DNA of 64,000 bases, from positions 62,001 through 126,000 of the forward strand of contig NZ_ATUV01000001.1 in assembly GCF_000420385.1 (NCBI RefSeq). The letters run 5' to 3'. A program made the translations under genes and the position numbers. Position 1 is the stretch's first letter. Every line of letters begins with the position of its first letter. The notes below the pieces were generated by a model. It searched no databases and was not told the DNA's origin. It worked only from the letters and a program-made list of their open reading frames with translations. This document shows positions 1 to 9,497 of the stretch, piece by piece. Source of the DNA: Hippea alviniae EP5-r (GTDB lineage Bacteria > Campylobacterota_A > Desulfurellia > Desulfurellales > Hippeaceae).

Positions 1-1
1 A

Positions 2-310
2 GATAGGGAGTTTGATAAAGAGTATGGGTTGCACTCTATACCTGTAAGTTTTGGTATCAATGGTGCTTTATGGACAGCAAGACTGTTTCATTTAATAGGT
101 TTTGGTTTTCTTATTCTTAGCATGATTAAGTTTAATTTAAGTTATGTATCGTTTGTTGGAGCTTTGATTGTCTCTGTTTTGCTTTTTGTTGAGCATAAGC
201 TTGTTGACCCAAATGACCCTAAGAAGATTAACCTTGCCTTTTTCAATATGAACAGTTATATTAGCATTGTATTATTCTTTACATTTTTGGTAGGTAAGTG
301 TTATGGATGA
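2..310 (+). CDS. UbiA-family polyprenyltransferase, C-terminal part
   Basis: The reading frame is open from base 2, so only about the last 102 residues are present and the start lies outside the window. The visible part opens with a DREFD segment followed by GLHSIP and FG, which matches the second Asp-rich motif (DxxxD) of UbiA prenyltransferases and the conserved stretch after it. The rest is hydrophobic with about three membrane segments. Family members attach a polyprenyl chain to an aromatic acid in quinone synthesis at the inner membrane. In an anaerobe a menaquinone role (MqnP or UbiA-like) is likely, but that is inference. Its stop overlaps the next start by 8 bases. Confidence 0.85.
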   Translation, partial: DREFDKEYGLHSIPVSFGINGALWTARLFHLIGFGFLILSMIKFNLSYVSFVGALIVSVLLFVEHKLVDPNDPKKINLAFFNMNSYISIVLFFTFLVGKCYG

Positions 311-863
311 TGAGAAAAGAGGGTCAAGAAGGATAAGAAATAGGGTTTCCTTGTTTTATAGGTGTGTGGGTGAAAATGAGTTGGAAGATGTGAAGGATGA
401 GATTTATCATACAGTTGAACCTGAAGATTCGTTTAGTTTTTTTATGTCTTTAAATAGGCTTGATTCGAGTTTTGACAATTTGAACAAGGCTTTTGTTCTT
501 ATGATGAAGCAGATGGATGCAAAACTCAACTATATCATCGATTTGTTAAGAGGAGGCGATGAGTTTGACGAGCTTAAGGGATTTAGGCAAACATATAGCT
601 GTGATATATCAAGTGGTGGTATCTCTTTTATTACAGAGAATAGCTGTAAGATTGGCGATAAGGTATTTATGAAGATATTTTTGCCCATTGCAACACACTA
701 TACAATTAGGGCTTTGGGCGAGATTGTTGGTGAGAGCAAAAGGGATTCTAAGAATTGCTATAGCGTTGAATTTACCGACATAACAAACCAGAATAGGGAA
801 CTGATAATACACTATATGATATTTGTTGAAAGAAAGATGGCAAAGGATAGACTGAATGAGTAG
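303..863 (+). CDS. PilZ-domain protein with long helical insert
   Basis: This is a 186-residue soluble protein. Residues 6-14 are rich in Arg (RGSRRIRNR), resembling the N-terminal arginine motif of PilZ domains. Residues 101-106 read DISSGG, the second c-di-GMP-binding motif. About 85 residues separate the two, much more than in a standard PilZ domain, and include a likely helix at 50-85. PilZ domains bind c-di-GMP and pass the signal to partner proteins. The gene overlaps its neighbours at both ends, so it is probably co-translated with ubiA and the following membrane-anchored protein. The target is unknown. Confidence 0.75.
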   Translation: MDDEKRGSRRIRNRVSLFYRCVGENELEDVKDEIYHTVEPEDSFSFFMSLNRLDSSFDNLNKAFVLMMKQMDAKLNYIIDLLRGGDEFDELKGFRQTYSCDISSGGISFITENSCKIGDKVFMKIFLPIATHYTIRALGEIVGESKRDSKNCYSVEFTDITNQNRELIIHYMIFVERKMAKDRLNE

Positions 864-1257
864 TTTTTGGATTTTGCAGATAATATTTGACCTTGCCGTT
901 GCGGGTTATATTCTTGCAACAAAGTATTTTGAGAAGAAGGAGAAGGAGAGTCTTTTAAGGTTAATAGAGAGTTTGCGCAACTTGGTTGAGAAGCAGAAGC
1001 AGTTAATAGACATAGCAAACTCAAGAATAAACGAGCATCAGGATAGACTGGCAAGGATACTTGAAGATATAAGAAAGAAAAATATGCTTCTGACTGAACT
1101 TTTGACCACAATAAAGAACAAGAGTTATGAAGATGAGATGAAGCTTGAAATAATAAGGTTAAAAAACAGTGGTAAGAGTGTTGATGAGATAGCAAAAAAG
1201 CTTAAAATGAGCAAAGGTGAAGTTGAATTAATTTTAAAACTATACGAGGGGGAATAG
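856..1257 (+). CDS. Membrane-anchored coiled-coil protein with C-terminal helix-turn-helix (DUF2802-like)
   Basis: This 133-residue protein has a single hydrophobic N-terminal segment (about residues 5-22), a long charged coiled-coil region (25-90) and a C-terminal segment of the form LKNSGKSVDEIAKKLKMSKGEVELIL. That last part is a predicted helix-turn-helix of the type found in DUF2802/DUF6115-like proteins, which are often near motility genes. It overlaps the upstream PilZ gene by 8 bases and lies 4 bases before glnB. The function is not established. The anchor argues against a classical DNA-binding regulator. Confidence 0.65.
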   Translation: MSSFWILQIIFDLAVAGYILATKYFEKKEKESLLRLIESLRNLVEKQKQLIDIANSRINEHQDRLARILEDIRKKNMLLTELLTTIKNKSYEDEMKLEIIRLKNSGKSVDEIAKKLKMSKGEVELILKLYEGE

Positions 1258-1261
1258 GTAA

Positions 1262-1600
<339 letters not shown>

Positions 1601-4135
1601 ATGGATGATTTCAAAGAAGTCAAAAAGAGAGAAAAAGAGAAGCTGTTTGAAAAACTCAAACAGTGCAACAGATTAAGAAAAAGGGTAAGGTATGTAGTCA
1701 AAGCTCATACCGATTGGGTTGATAAGATTCTTATCGAGTATTTAAATAAATTTAACCTTCCCAAGAAGTTTACCGTTTTGGGTGTAGGTGGTTACGGTAG
1801 AAGGCAACTCAATCCGGCTTCCGATATAGATATTCTAATACTATCCGAAGAAAAGGGCGATAGATTTGAAGAACTTGTGAGGGGGATTTACGACCTTTTC
1901 TATTTTTTAGGGTATGAGTGTTCTGTCGGTTTTAGAAGTGTTGATGAGACTATAGAAGATGCTCTGAGAGACGATACGATAATGACATCGCTTTTAGATG
2001 CTCGTTTTATCTATGGTGATAGGTCTTTTTTTGATAGGTTTAGCAGTCTATTTTTTAACGATATTGTCAAGAAGAGTAAAGAAGGCTTTATTGAGAAAAA
2101 GCTTGAGTATATGAAATCAAGGTATGCAAAATATGGCAATACAGTTTTTGTGCTTGAGCCCAATGTGAAGGAAGGTGTTGGTGGTTTAAGGGATTATCAT
2201 ACGCTTATCTGGATATCGAAGGTTTTGTATGGCTCAAAGAGTGCTCTTGATATGAAAAGAAAAGGTATTTTGCAGATAGACGATTATGGAAGGCTTAGAG
2301 ATGCGCTCTATTTTTTGTGGCAGGTTAGAAACGCTCTGCATTTTGAGAACAAGAGAAAAAACGATATTCTGTATTTGGATATGAGAGAGAAAATAGCCCA
2401 GGATTTGGGTTTTGTCTCAAGCAACAGGTTTTCATCTTCGGAAAGACTGATGAGACGCTATTATTATAACACACGCAATATGGAAAGGGTTGTAAACACA
2501 TACATAAATAGTTTTATCAATAAAGGCAGTGAGAATAAGCCATTTTTTTATTTGGACGAGACGGTTAAAAGCAACGGAGAACTGGATGTTGAAAAGGAGT
2601 TAGACTTCAGACAGCTTCTGTTTCTCTTTTACTATTCTGCTCTTTACTCTAAGGATATATCTGTTGACACACTTAGAAAGGTAAAAGGTTTGCTTCAGTT
2701 TGTGTCAAAGTTTAGGTCTGATAAGACATTTGCGTTTGTGTTTAAAGATATCTTATCTTTAAATCAGCCAATAACGAAAACGATAAGGATAATGCATGAA
2801 GTTGGATTTCTGGATAGGTATATACCTGAGTTTGGCAATGTCTGTTGTTTAACCGAAGATAGCCTTTATCATAAATACACAGTTGATGAACACTCTATTC
2901 AGGCTTTGGGATATCTTGATGAGCTGTATGATTATGACGTGCCAAAGACTTTTGTTATGAGACTTGCCCATATATGGAAGAACTTAGAGCCGTTTGATAG
3001 GTTGGCTTTGAGATTGGCTGTTTTGCTGCATGATATAGGCAAAGTCGAAAAAGAGCACCATGAGATAGTCGGTGCACAGATGGTTGATAGAATTGCAAAG
3101 CGGCTGAGATTGGGCAAAAGCCTGAAAGAGAAGGTTGAGTTTTTGGTGAGATATCATTTGCTTATAAGCAGGATTGTATCAACGCTTGATATTGAAGACC
3201 CAAAGACGCTTGAAGATTTTATGAAGATAGTTGATAGCAAGGATAAACTCAATCTGCTTATGCTTTTAACTTATGCTGATATGAAAGCCGTGAACGACAA
3301 TGTGTGGACTTCGTGGAAAGAGACGCTAATTGAGACTATCTATCTTAAGGCAACCTATGCGTTTGAGAATAAGAATTACGACGAATATCTAAGGCTTAAT
3401 GCACTTGATTCGAAGAGAAAGATTAAGGCTATTTTAGGTGAAGCTTATGTTGGGCTTGTAGATGAGTTTCCAGATAATATATTTAATGATATTGATTTTA
3501 AAAGCATGGCGATATACATTAGAGACATAAAAGATACATCAAGAAATGTGTTTGTATATAAGGAGTCAGAAGAGCTCGGAAAAATTGTTGTTTATTACGA
3601 TAATAAGTTTGGCTTTTTTAACACAATAAGCGGGATACTTGCTTGTCTTGATATAAACATAATAACGGCAAAGTCTTACAATCTTTATTCTACTAAAATT
3701 GTTGATATATTTAGAGTAAAGTTTAATGCTGACCATAGTGTAGATGACTATATAATAGAAGATATGCTTGCCGCTGTTGAATCGGGCAAGATGGATATAG
3801 AGAAGTGCATGGATGAAAAGAAGGGAAGATTCTTAACAAGGCTTGAAAAAGCTAAGATTGAGATGTCTCTTCAAAATGTAAATGTAATTGTTGATAACAA
3901 TATCAGCGATTTATATACTGTTGTCAGGATATACGCACCAGACCGTATTGGTTTGGTTTATTACATAACAAAGGTGTTTAAAGAGTTCAGGTTTCAAGTT
4001 GGTATGTTTATTCTTGACACAAAAGGCACTATGGCTGTCGATACCTTTTATGTTGTGGATGAGAATTTTAGAAAGATTTACTCCCAAAAGCTTGTTGAAC
4101 TTCTAAAGAGTAAATTGTATGAGGTTCTCATTTGA
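1601..4135 (+). CDS. glnD: Bifunctional PII uridylyltransferase/uridylyl-removing enzyme
   Basis: The product is 844 residues, close to the usual 850-890. It adds UMP to PII when glutamine is low and removes it when glutamine is high. Residues 61-81 carry the nucleotidyltransferase motif GVGGYGRRQLNPASDIDIL. An HD phosphohydrolase motif (LLHDIGK, near residue 477) gives the removing activity. Two ACT domains follow in the last 200 residues (about 665-740 and 775-844). The ATG follows the glnB stop codon with no gap, so translation is probably coupled. All key motifs appear intact. Confidence 0.96.
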   Translation: MDDFKEVKKREKEKLFEKLKQCNRLRKRVRYVVKAHTDWVDKILIEYLNKFNLPKKFTVLGVGGYGRRQLNPASDIDILILSEEKGDRFEELVRGIYDLFYFLGYECSVGFRSVDETIEDALRDDTIMTSLLDARFIYGDRSFFDRFSSLFFNDIVKKSKEGFIEKKLEYMKSRYAKYGNTVFVLEPNVKEGVGGLRDYHTLIWISKVLYGSKSALDMKRKGILQIDDYGRLRDALYFLWQVRNALHFENKRKNDILYLDMREKIAQDLGFVSSNRFSSSERLMRRYYYNTRNMERVVNTYINSFINKGSENKPFFYLDETVKSNGELDVEKELDFRQLLFLFYYSALYSKDISVDTLRKVKGLLQFVSKFRSDKTFAFVFKDILSLNQPITKTIRIMHEVGFLDRYIPEFGNVCCLTEDSLYHKYTVDEHSIQALGYLDELYDYDVPKTFVMRLAHIWKNLEPFDRLALRLAVLLHDIGKVEKEHHEIVGAQMVDRIAKRLRLGKSLKEKVEFLVRYHLLISRIVSTLDIEDPKTLEDFMKIVDSKDKLNLLMLLTYADMKAVNDNVWTSWKETLIETIYLKATYAFENKNYDEYLRLNALDSKRKIKAILGEAYVGLVDEFPDNIFNDIDFKSMAIYIRDIKDTSRNVFVYKESEELGKIVVYYDNKFGFFNTISGILACLDINIITAKSYNLYSTKIVDIFRVKFNADHSVDDYIIEDMLAAVESGKMDIEKCMDEKKGRFLTRLEKAKIEMSLQNVNVIVDNNISDLYTVVRIYAPDRIGLVYYITKVFKEFRFQVGMFILDTKGTMAVDTFYVVDENFRKIYSQKLVELLKSKLYEVLI

Positions 4136-4818
4136 GAAAAGAGCCTATTAAAGTAAGCGATATATCTAAGGTTATACCGATTGGTCAGAAAGTTATGGTT
4201 TATGTTCAAGAAGGTAATTTTCAAGGCACATACTCAAGTTTCATTTACGATATAGATGAATCTAAAAATATTTATATCTCTATGCCAACAAATGAGAATG
4301 GACTTAAAGCCGTAGTAAGAGAAGGCGAAAAGTTGGAAGTCAGCTTTGTTGATAGGCGTGGTTTCAGGATTGGTTTTACATCGAAGCTTAAAGAGATTCT
4401 CAATAAAGACGGACAGGTTATATACAAGCTTGATAAACCAACTTCGTTAGCAAGGGTTGAATTAAGGGAAAACTTTAGAGTTCCTGTTTTAATAGAAGCA
4501 TCCTTTTATGCATTTAAAAACGGAAAGATAGAAAAAGCAAAAGGAACAATTTTGGATATAAGTGCAGGCGGCGTTAGATTGTCAACCGATATAGAGCTTG
4601 AAGTGAGGGATAAGCTGTATCTTGAGTTTGACTTGGGTGGAACAAAATTGGAAGAGATAGAAGCAGAAGTTGTAAGGAAGGCGATAACAGGAGAAGAAGG
4701 CGTAAATCATTATGGATTGCGTTTTACGGATTTGTCCAAGGATGAAGAAGATATGATAATCAAGTTCTGTTTATCAAAGCAGCTTGAACTTGCAAGAAAG
4801 ATGCGTGGTTTGGAGTGA
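4132..4818 (+). CDS. YcgR-like PilZ-domain protein
   Basis: This is a 228-residue protein. The first half (about 1-100) resembles the N-terminal flagellar-brake domain of YcgR-type proteins. The second half has the PilZ arginine motif (R112 and R116 in LRENFR) and DISAGG at 142-147, so c-di-GMP binding is expected. The start is a TTG that overlaps the glnD stop (TTGA). YcgR proteins slow the flagellar motor when c-di-GMP is high, but no flagellar gene is visible here, so the output is unknown. It is the second PilZ gene in this operon. Confidence 0.8.
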   Translation: MRKEPIKVSDISKVIPIGQKVMVYVQEGNFQGTYSSFIYDIDESKNIYISMPTNENGLKAVVREGEKLEVSFVDRRGFRIGFTSKLKEILNKDGQVIYKLDKPTSLARVELRENFRVPVLIEASFYAFKNGKIEKAKGTILDISAGGVRLSTDIELEVRDKLYLEFDLGGTKLEEIEAEVVRKAITGEEGVNHYGLRFTDLSKDEEDMIIKFCLSKQLELARKMRGLE

Positions 4819-4821
4819 GAT

Positions 4822-5757
4822 GTGGATGTATCAAGACTGAAAGAAGCAAGAGTTGCCGTTGTTGGTGATTTAATCTGTGATAAGTATGTTTTTGGCAAGG
4901 TTGAAAGGATATCTCCCGAAGCACCTGTGCCGGTTGTTAGGGTTGAAAAAGAGAGCTACTTTTTGGGTGGTGCATCAAATGTTGCCTTGAATCTTAAGAG
5001 TCTTGGTGCGACTGTTAGGCTGTTTGGTGTTATAGGTAATGACACATGCGGTAAGCGTCTGTTGAATATGATTAGGGAGAGCGGCATAGAGACCAACGGT
5101 GTGCTTGTGCTTGATGATAGACCGACAACGCTTAAGACTCGAGTTATAGCTCAGTCTCAACAGATTGTTAGGTTCGATAGAGAGAAGATTTTAAAGATAG
5201 ATAAGAAGGTTGCCTTTGAGATAGCACGGATGGTTAAAGAGAGCGGCGTTAATGCTGTTATTGTCTCTGATTACGGAAAGGGCGTTGTTAGTGAGTATCT
5301 GATTAAATCTATTGTTGAGTTGGGTGTTTTTGTTGCTGTTGACCCTAAGATTAAAAACGCCTATGCCTATAAGAATGTCAACATAATAACACCAAATTTA
5401 AAAGAAGCAGAAGAGATAAGTGGCGTTGAGATAGATGCTTTTGTAAATGGCATTGAGCTTGCAGCAAAGAAGATAATAAAAAAGACAAACTGTGAGTATC
5501 TGCTTATAACTCAGGGCGAGAAGGGTATGAGCTTGTTTGATAAAAGCGGGCTTATCATGTATCAGCCATCAAAAGCTAAGGATGTATATGATGTGACAGG
5601 TGCTGGAGATACTGTTATAGCGACTTTGACAGCTTCTGTATCTGCCGGTTTTGATATAAAGGATGCTGTGAAGATATCTAATGCTGCAGCTGGTGTCGTT
5701 GTTGGTAAAATGGGAACGGCAACCGTTAGTTTGAATGAGCTAAAAGAAGCGCTATGA
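4822..5757 (+). CDS. rfaE1: D-glycero-beta-D-manno-heptose-7-phosphate kinase (HldE1/RfaE domain I)
   Basis: The product is 311 residues, a PfkB/ribokinase-fold sugar kinase. It has the N-terminal substrate segment (VVGDLICDKYVFGKVERISPEAPVPV), a glycine pair GGASNVALNL and the C-terminal signature DVTGAGDTV with the catalytic Asp. It phosphorylates heptose 7-phosphate at C1 in ADP-heptose synthesis for the LPS core. In E. coli this is the N-terminal half of HldE; here it stands alone. Its partner domain is 22 kb away at 27127-27627. The start is GTG, 4 bases after the PilZ gene. kdsB follows with a 4-base overlap. Confidence 0.92.
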   Translation: MDVSRLKEARVAVVGDLICDKYVFGKVERISPEAPVPVVRVEKESYFLGGASNVALNLKSLGATVRLFGVIGNDTCGKRLLNMIRESGIETNGVLVLDDRPTTLKTRVIAQSQQIVRFDREKILKIDKKVAFEIARMVKESGVNAVIVSDYGKGVVSEYLIKSIVELGVFVAVDPKIKNAYAYKNVNIITPNLKEAEEISGVEIDAFVNGIELAAKKIIKKTNCEYLLITQGEKGMSLFDKSGLIMYQPSKAKDVYDVTGAGDTVIATLTASVSAGFDIKDAVKISNAAAGVVVGKMGTATVSLNELKEAL

Positions 5758-6476
5758 GTGTTGCTATCTTGATACCTGCACGATATTCATCAAGCAGGTT
5801 TGAAGGAAAGGTGCTTGCAAGGATTGGCTCAAAGACGATGGTTAGAATGGTGTATGAAGCGGTTAGAGAGTCTAAATATGCCGATTTTGTGGCTGTTTTG
5901 ACTGATGATAGGCGCGTTGTTGATGAAGTCAACTCATTCGGTGGCAGTGTGTTTGAAGTAAAGGGCAATTTTAACAGTGGCACGGATAGAATAGCTGCTT
6001 TTGTCAAGAATAACAGGTTTGATTATATTGTGAATATGCAGGCTGATGAACCGTTGATTGATGCAGATACTGTTGATAGGCTTATAGAGTGTATCATGGA
6101 TAGCAACTCAGAGATGGCGACACTTGTATCTAAGGCAAAAGAAGAAGAGCTTGATGATAAGAGTGTTGTAAAGGTTGTTGTTGATAATGATGGATATGCA
6201 CTTTACTTTTCGCGCAGCAGAATACCGTTTAACAGAAATCCGTTTGATGGGTATTTGAAGCATGTTGGTATATACGCTTACTCGTTTGATGCTTTGATGA
6301 AGTTGAGCTCTTTGACTCCTTCTTCGCTTGAGCTTGCTGAAGGACTTGAGCAGCTAAGGGCACTTCAAAATGGCATTAGGATAAAAACCTGTATGACGGA
6401 TAAGTTTTTGATAGGTGTTGATACAAGGGAAGATTTAAAAAAAGTTTTAAGATATCTGGAGATAGACGATGGCTAA
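5754..6476 (+). CDS. kdsB: 3-deoxy-manno-octulosonate cytidylyltransferase
   Basis: The product is 240 residues and belongs to the CMP-KDO synthetase family. It activates KDO as CMP-KDO for LPS inner-core assembly. The N-terminal nucleotide loop (IPARYSSSRFEGK) and the sequence NMQADEPLID, which holds a metal-binding Asp, are visible. The usual LPGK of the loop reads FEGK here. The ATG overlaps the rfaE1 stop and the end overlaps coaBC by 8 bases. Together with rfaE1 and gmhA-rfaE2 it shows the organism makes a KDO-heptose LPS core. Confidence 0.93.
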   Translation: MSVAILIPARYSSSRFEGKVLARIGSKTMVRMVYEAVRESKYADFVAVLTDDRRVVDEVNSFGGSVFEVKGNFNSGTDRIAAFVKNNRFDYIVNMQADEPLIDADTVDRLIECIMDSNSEMATLVSKAKEEELDDKSVVKVVVDNDGYALYFSRSRIPFNRNPFDGYLKHVGIYAYSFDALMKLSSLTPSSLELAEGLEQLRALQNGIRIKTCMTDKFLIGVDTREDLKKVLRYLEIDDG

Positions 6477-7671
6477 AGCTAATGTTGTTTTGGGTGTAAC
6501 TGCGAGTATAGCCATATACAAGGCTTTGGAAGTGTTAAGCATCTTGAAGAAAAGGGGATATGCTGTAAGGGTTGCAATGACAGAAGAAGCTCAAGAGATG
6601 ATTTCACCTGTTGTTTTTGAAGCTTTGACGAATGCCGAAGTTTATACAGATGTTATGGAAGAGATTGAAAGCGACGATACAAACATTACGCATGTTGCTT
6701 TAGCAAAGTGGGCTGATGTGTTTGTTGTTGTTCCTGCAACTGCTAATATTATCGCTAAAATGTCTTATGGTTTTGCAGATGACCCTGTCAGCATAATTGC
6801 CCTTACGACAAAGGCTCATAAAATCATAGCGCCTGCAATGAATACAGATATGTATCTAAACCCAATTGTTCAGAAGAATCTTGAAATCCTTAAGGAGAAC
6901 GGTTTTGTCATTGTTGAGCCGATTGATGGTGAGCTTGCATGCAATACAAAGGGCGTTGGACATATAGCTTTATGTGAAGATATAGTTGATGTTATTGAAT
7001 CTTCGCTCTATTTTAAACATTTCGAAGGCAGAAAAGTGATTATTACTGCAGGCCCAACGGCTGAGCCTATAGACCCTGTAAGGTATATAACAAACAGGTC
7101 AAGCGGCAAGATGGGTTTTGCTTTGGCTAAGATGGCAAAGTTTATGGGCGCAGATACGACGCTTATTACAGGGCCTGTCTGTTTGAGAGAACCCTACGGC
7201 GTAAAAAGGATTGATGTTGAAAGGGCAACCGATATGCTCGATGCTTTAAAAAGGGAGATATCAAAAGCAGAAGGTGAGATAATCCTTATAATGGCTGCAG
7301 CTGTTGCCGATTTTAAGCCAAAGGAGTATAAAGAGAGCAAAATAAAGAAGAGTGGCAGTGAGTTTGTTTTAGTGCTTGATGAGAATCCAGATATAACGGC
7401 TGAGATTAACAGGTTTGCCAAAGAGAATGATAAGAATCTAATAATTGTGGGATTTGCCGCAGAGACGAATGATTTGATTGAGAATGCTAAGAAAAAGATA
7501 GAGAAAAAAGGGCTTGAGTTTATAGTGGCAAACGATGTTTCAAGGAGTGATATAGCTTTTGGCAGTGATGATAATGAAGTTATTTTGATTTATGCAAATG
7601 GAAAGCGGGAGAAGATAAACAAGGCTTCAAAAGAAGAGATAGCCTTTGAGATTTTGAGGAGGCTAATTTGA
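6469..7671 (+). CDS. coaBC: Phosphopantothenoylcysteine decarboxylase / phosphopantothenate-cysteine ligase
   Basis: This 400-residue bifunctional enzyme makes 4'-phosphopantetheine for coenzyme A. The N-terminal flavin decarboxylase half (CoaC) has the active-site His near residue 74 (THVALAKWAD), the PAMNTDMY motif near 122 and a Cys near 158 (LACNTKG). The ligase half (CoaB) starts near residue 189 with ITAGPTAEPIDPVRYITN and continues with SSGKMG and AAVADF. Length and order match the family. It is embedded in the same overlapping operon. Confidence 0.96.
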   Translation: MAKANVVLGVTASIAIYKALEVLSILKKRGYAVRVAMTEEAQEMISPVVFEALTNAEVYTDVMEEIESDDTNITHVALAKWADVFVVVPATANIIAKMSYGFADDPVSIIALTTKAHKIIAPAMNTDMYLNPIVQKNLEILKENGFVIVEPIDGELACNTKGVGHIALCEDIVDVIESSLYFKHFEGRKVIITAGPTAEPIDPVRYITNRSSGKMGFALAKMAKFMGADTTLITGPVCLREPYGVKRIDVERATDMLDALKREISKAEGEIILIMAAAVADFKPKEYKESKIKKSGSEFVLVLDENPDITAEINRFAKENDKNLIIVGFAAETNDLIENAKKKIEKKGLEFIVANDVSRSDIAFGSDDNEVILIYANGKREKINKASKEEIAFEILRRLI

Positions 7672-8948
7672 TTAAAATAAAAAATAGAGAAGATATAAAT
7701 GGTATAGCCGACTTTTTAAAAAGCAGAAGGCTTGACTTTGCAAAGTTTGAAGATACCGTTAAAAGAATAATCGAAGATGTGAAAAATAAAGGCGATAGTG
7801 CTCTTTTTGAATATACGAGGCGGTTTGATGGTTTTGATGCAAACAAAGAGAGTATCATTGTAAAGCAGAGAGAGATAGAAGAAGCCAAAAATTTTATACC
7901 TGATGAACATAAAGAGATAATCAAGTGCGCAGCAGAAAGAATTGAGAAGTTCCACAGGGCTTTTTTGCCTAAGTCTTCGTTTGTTGAAGAAGATGGTGTT
8001 ATTTTGGGCAATAGGGTTACACCTGTAAGTTCTGCTGGTTTGTATATACCGGGCGGTAAGGCTGCCTATCCTTCGACGGCTTTGATGACGATTATACCTG
8101 CAGTTGTTGCAGGTGTTAAAAATATTCAGATTGCAACACCATCAAAGGGCGGAGAAGCCAATCCCTATGTGCTTTATATTGCAGACCTTTATGGCATAGA
8201 GAAGGTTTATAAAGTTGGTGGTGCTCAGGCTATAGCTGCTTTTGCATACTCAACTGAGACTATAGAGAAGGTTGATGTTGTTGCAGGCCCGGGCAATATC
8301 TATGTTGCCATTGCCAAAAAGCTTGTGTTCGGTGATGTTGGTATAGACTCGATAGCAGGCCCATCAGAAGTGATGGTTGTTGCTGATGAAAGTGCAAATG
8401 TTGAGTATATAGCGAAAGACTTGTTGTCTCAGGCTGAGCACGACGAGATGGCTGGCTGTTTCTTTGTTGGGTTAAATGAGAAACTAACACTTGAAGTTGA
8501 AAGAAGGTTTTTTGAGCTTTCAGAAGATAATCCAAGGGCAGATATAACCAAAGAGTCGGCAAAGAATGCATTTTTTGCTTTTGTTGAAGATATTGAGCTT
8601 GCAGCTGAACTAGTTGATTTAGTTGCACCTGAACATCTTGAGATTCAGCTTGAAGAGCCTTATCTGTTCATAAATCGTATAAGGAATGCAGGTGCGATAT
8701 TCGTAGGAGAGTTTACACCAGAGCCTATCGGTGATTATGTTGCAGGCCCTAATCATACGCTTCCCACTTCCCAAACGGCTCGCTTCTTCTCGCCGTTGTC
8801 ATGCGAAACATTCATGAAGAAGAGCAGTCTGTTGCACTTCAGTAAAAAGGGTTTTCTTAAGGTTGCAAAATGTGCTTCTGAATTTGCAGAGATAGAAGGC
8901 CTATTTGCCCATAAGGGTTCAATAGATGTCAGATATAAATATAGTTAA
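7668..8948 (+). CDS. hisD: Histidinol dehydrogenase
   Basis: The product is 426 residues, the usual length. It oxidises L-histidinol to L-histidine in two NAD-dependent steps. Diagnostic sequences are YIPGGKAAYPS, VVAGPGN, IDSIAGPSEV, SQAEHD and the catalytic APEHLEIQ. The TTG start overlaps the coaBC stop and is preceded by a strong GAGGAGG ribosome-binding site. No other his gene is in the window, so the pathway is scattered. The 3' end overlaps the next gene by 23 bases. Confidence 0.96.
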   Translation: MIKIKNREDINGIADFLKSRRLDFAKFEDTVKRIIEDVKNKGDSALFEYTRRFDGFDANKESIIVKQREIEEAKNFIPDEHKEIIKCAAERIEKFHRAFLPKSSFVEEDGVILGNRVTPVSSAGLYIPGGKAAYPSTALMTIIPAVVAGVKNIQIATPSKGGEANPYVLYIADLYGIEKVYKVGGAQAIAAFAYSTETIEKVDVVAGPGNIYVAIAKKLVFGDVGIDSIAGPSEVMVVADESANVEYIAKDLLSQAEHDEMAGCFFVGLNEKLTLEVERRFFELSEDNPRADITKESAKNAFFAFVEDIELAAELVDLVAPEHLEIQLEEPYLFINRIRNAGAIFVGEFTPEPIGDYVAGPNHTLPTSQTARFFSPLSCETFMKKSSLLHFSKKGFLKVAKCASEFAEIEGLFAHKGSIDVRYKYS

Positions 8949-9393
8949 GCCCACCTTAAACGATGTTGACGATATTTATAAGCTTGTTTCATATTTTGCC
9001 AAAAAAGGTGATATACTTGCAAGGAGTAAAGAAAACATAGCAGAAAGAATAAGGGAGTTTCAATGCGCTAAGGGGAATGGAAATGTTATAGGTATAAGCA
9101 GTTTAAGAATTTTTTATCCACATCTTGCTGAAATAAGGAGTATAGCAATAGATGAGAATTATCAGAACATGGGTATAGGTAAGATGCTTGTTAGTGCCTG
9201 CATAGAAGAGGCCAAGAGATTAGGTGTTAAGAATGTTTTTGCTTTGACATTTAAGAAGGAGTTTTTTCTAAAATTAGGCTTTAAGCCAATAGATAAAAAA
9301 GAGTTGCCGTCAAACAAAATTTGGGAAGATTGCATAAATTGTCCGCTATTTCCTAACTGCAAGGAAGAAGCTGTAATATACTCTCTTTATTAA
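8926..9393 (+). CDS. argA: GNAT acetyltransferase, short N-acetylglutamate synthase type
   Basis: The product is 155 residues, one GNAT domain. The acetyl-CoA loop reads NYQNMGIGKML and the C-terminus carries a Cys-containing tail (IWEDCINCPLFPNC) that is typical of the stand-alone short ArgA enzymes of many anaerobes. These acetylate glutamate at the first step of arginine synthesis. The tail and the presence of argB elsewhere in the window support this over another GNAT substrate. It lacks the amino-acid kinase domain of E. coli ArgA. It ends the operon; a new promoter follows at 9436. Confidence 0.8.
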   Translation: MSDINIVKPTLNDVDDIYKLVSYFAKKGDILARSKENIAERIREFQCAKGNGNVIGISSLRIFYPHLAEIRSIAIDENYQNMGIGKMLVSACIEEAKRLGVKNVFALTFKKEFFLKLGFKPIDKKELPSNKIWEDCINCPLFPNCKEEAVIYSLY

Positions 9394-9435
9394 ATTTCTC
9401 TTAACATATCTGTTTTTCTCATAAATGTGTGATAA

Positions 9436-9464
9436 TTGACAAAAATTTTACAATTTTATATTAT
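9436..9464 (+). promoter_or_regulatory. Sigma70-like promoter of glutamate synthase operon
   Basis: TTGACA at 9436-9441 and TATTAT at 9459-9464 are separated by 17 bases. This is a near-consensus promoter. It lies in the 104-base gap between argA and the glutamate synthase genes and would start RNA near 9471, giving a leader of about 27 bases. Confidence 0.75.
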
Positions 9465-9497
9465 TTGTTTCCAAAGTTTTTTAAGGAGGCAGACAAA

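Noticed and set aside
9429-9497. Upstream extension of the glutamate synthase FMN subunit from GTG 9429
   Set aside because: It lies upstream of and across a near-perfect promoter and has no ribosome-binding site; the AAGGAGG for GTG 9498 is correctly spaced.
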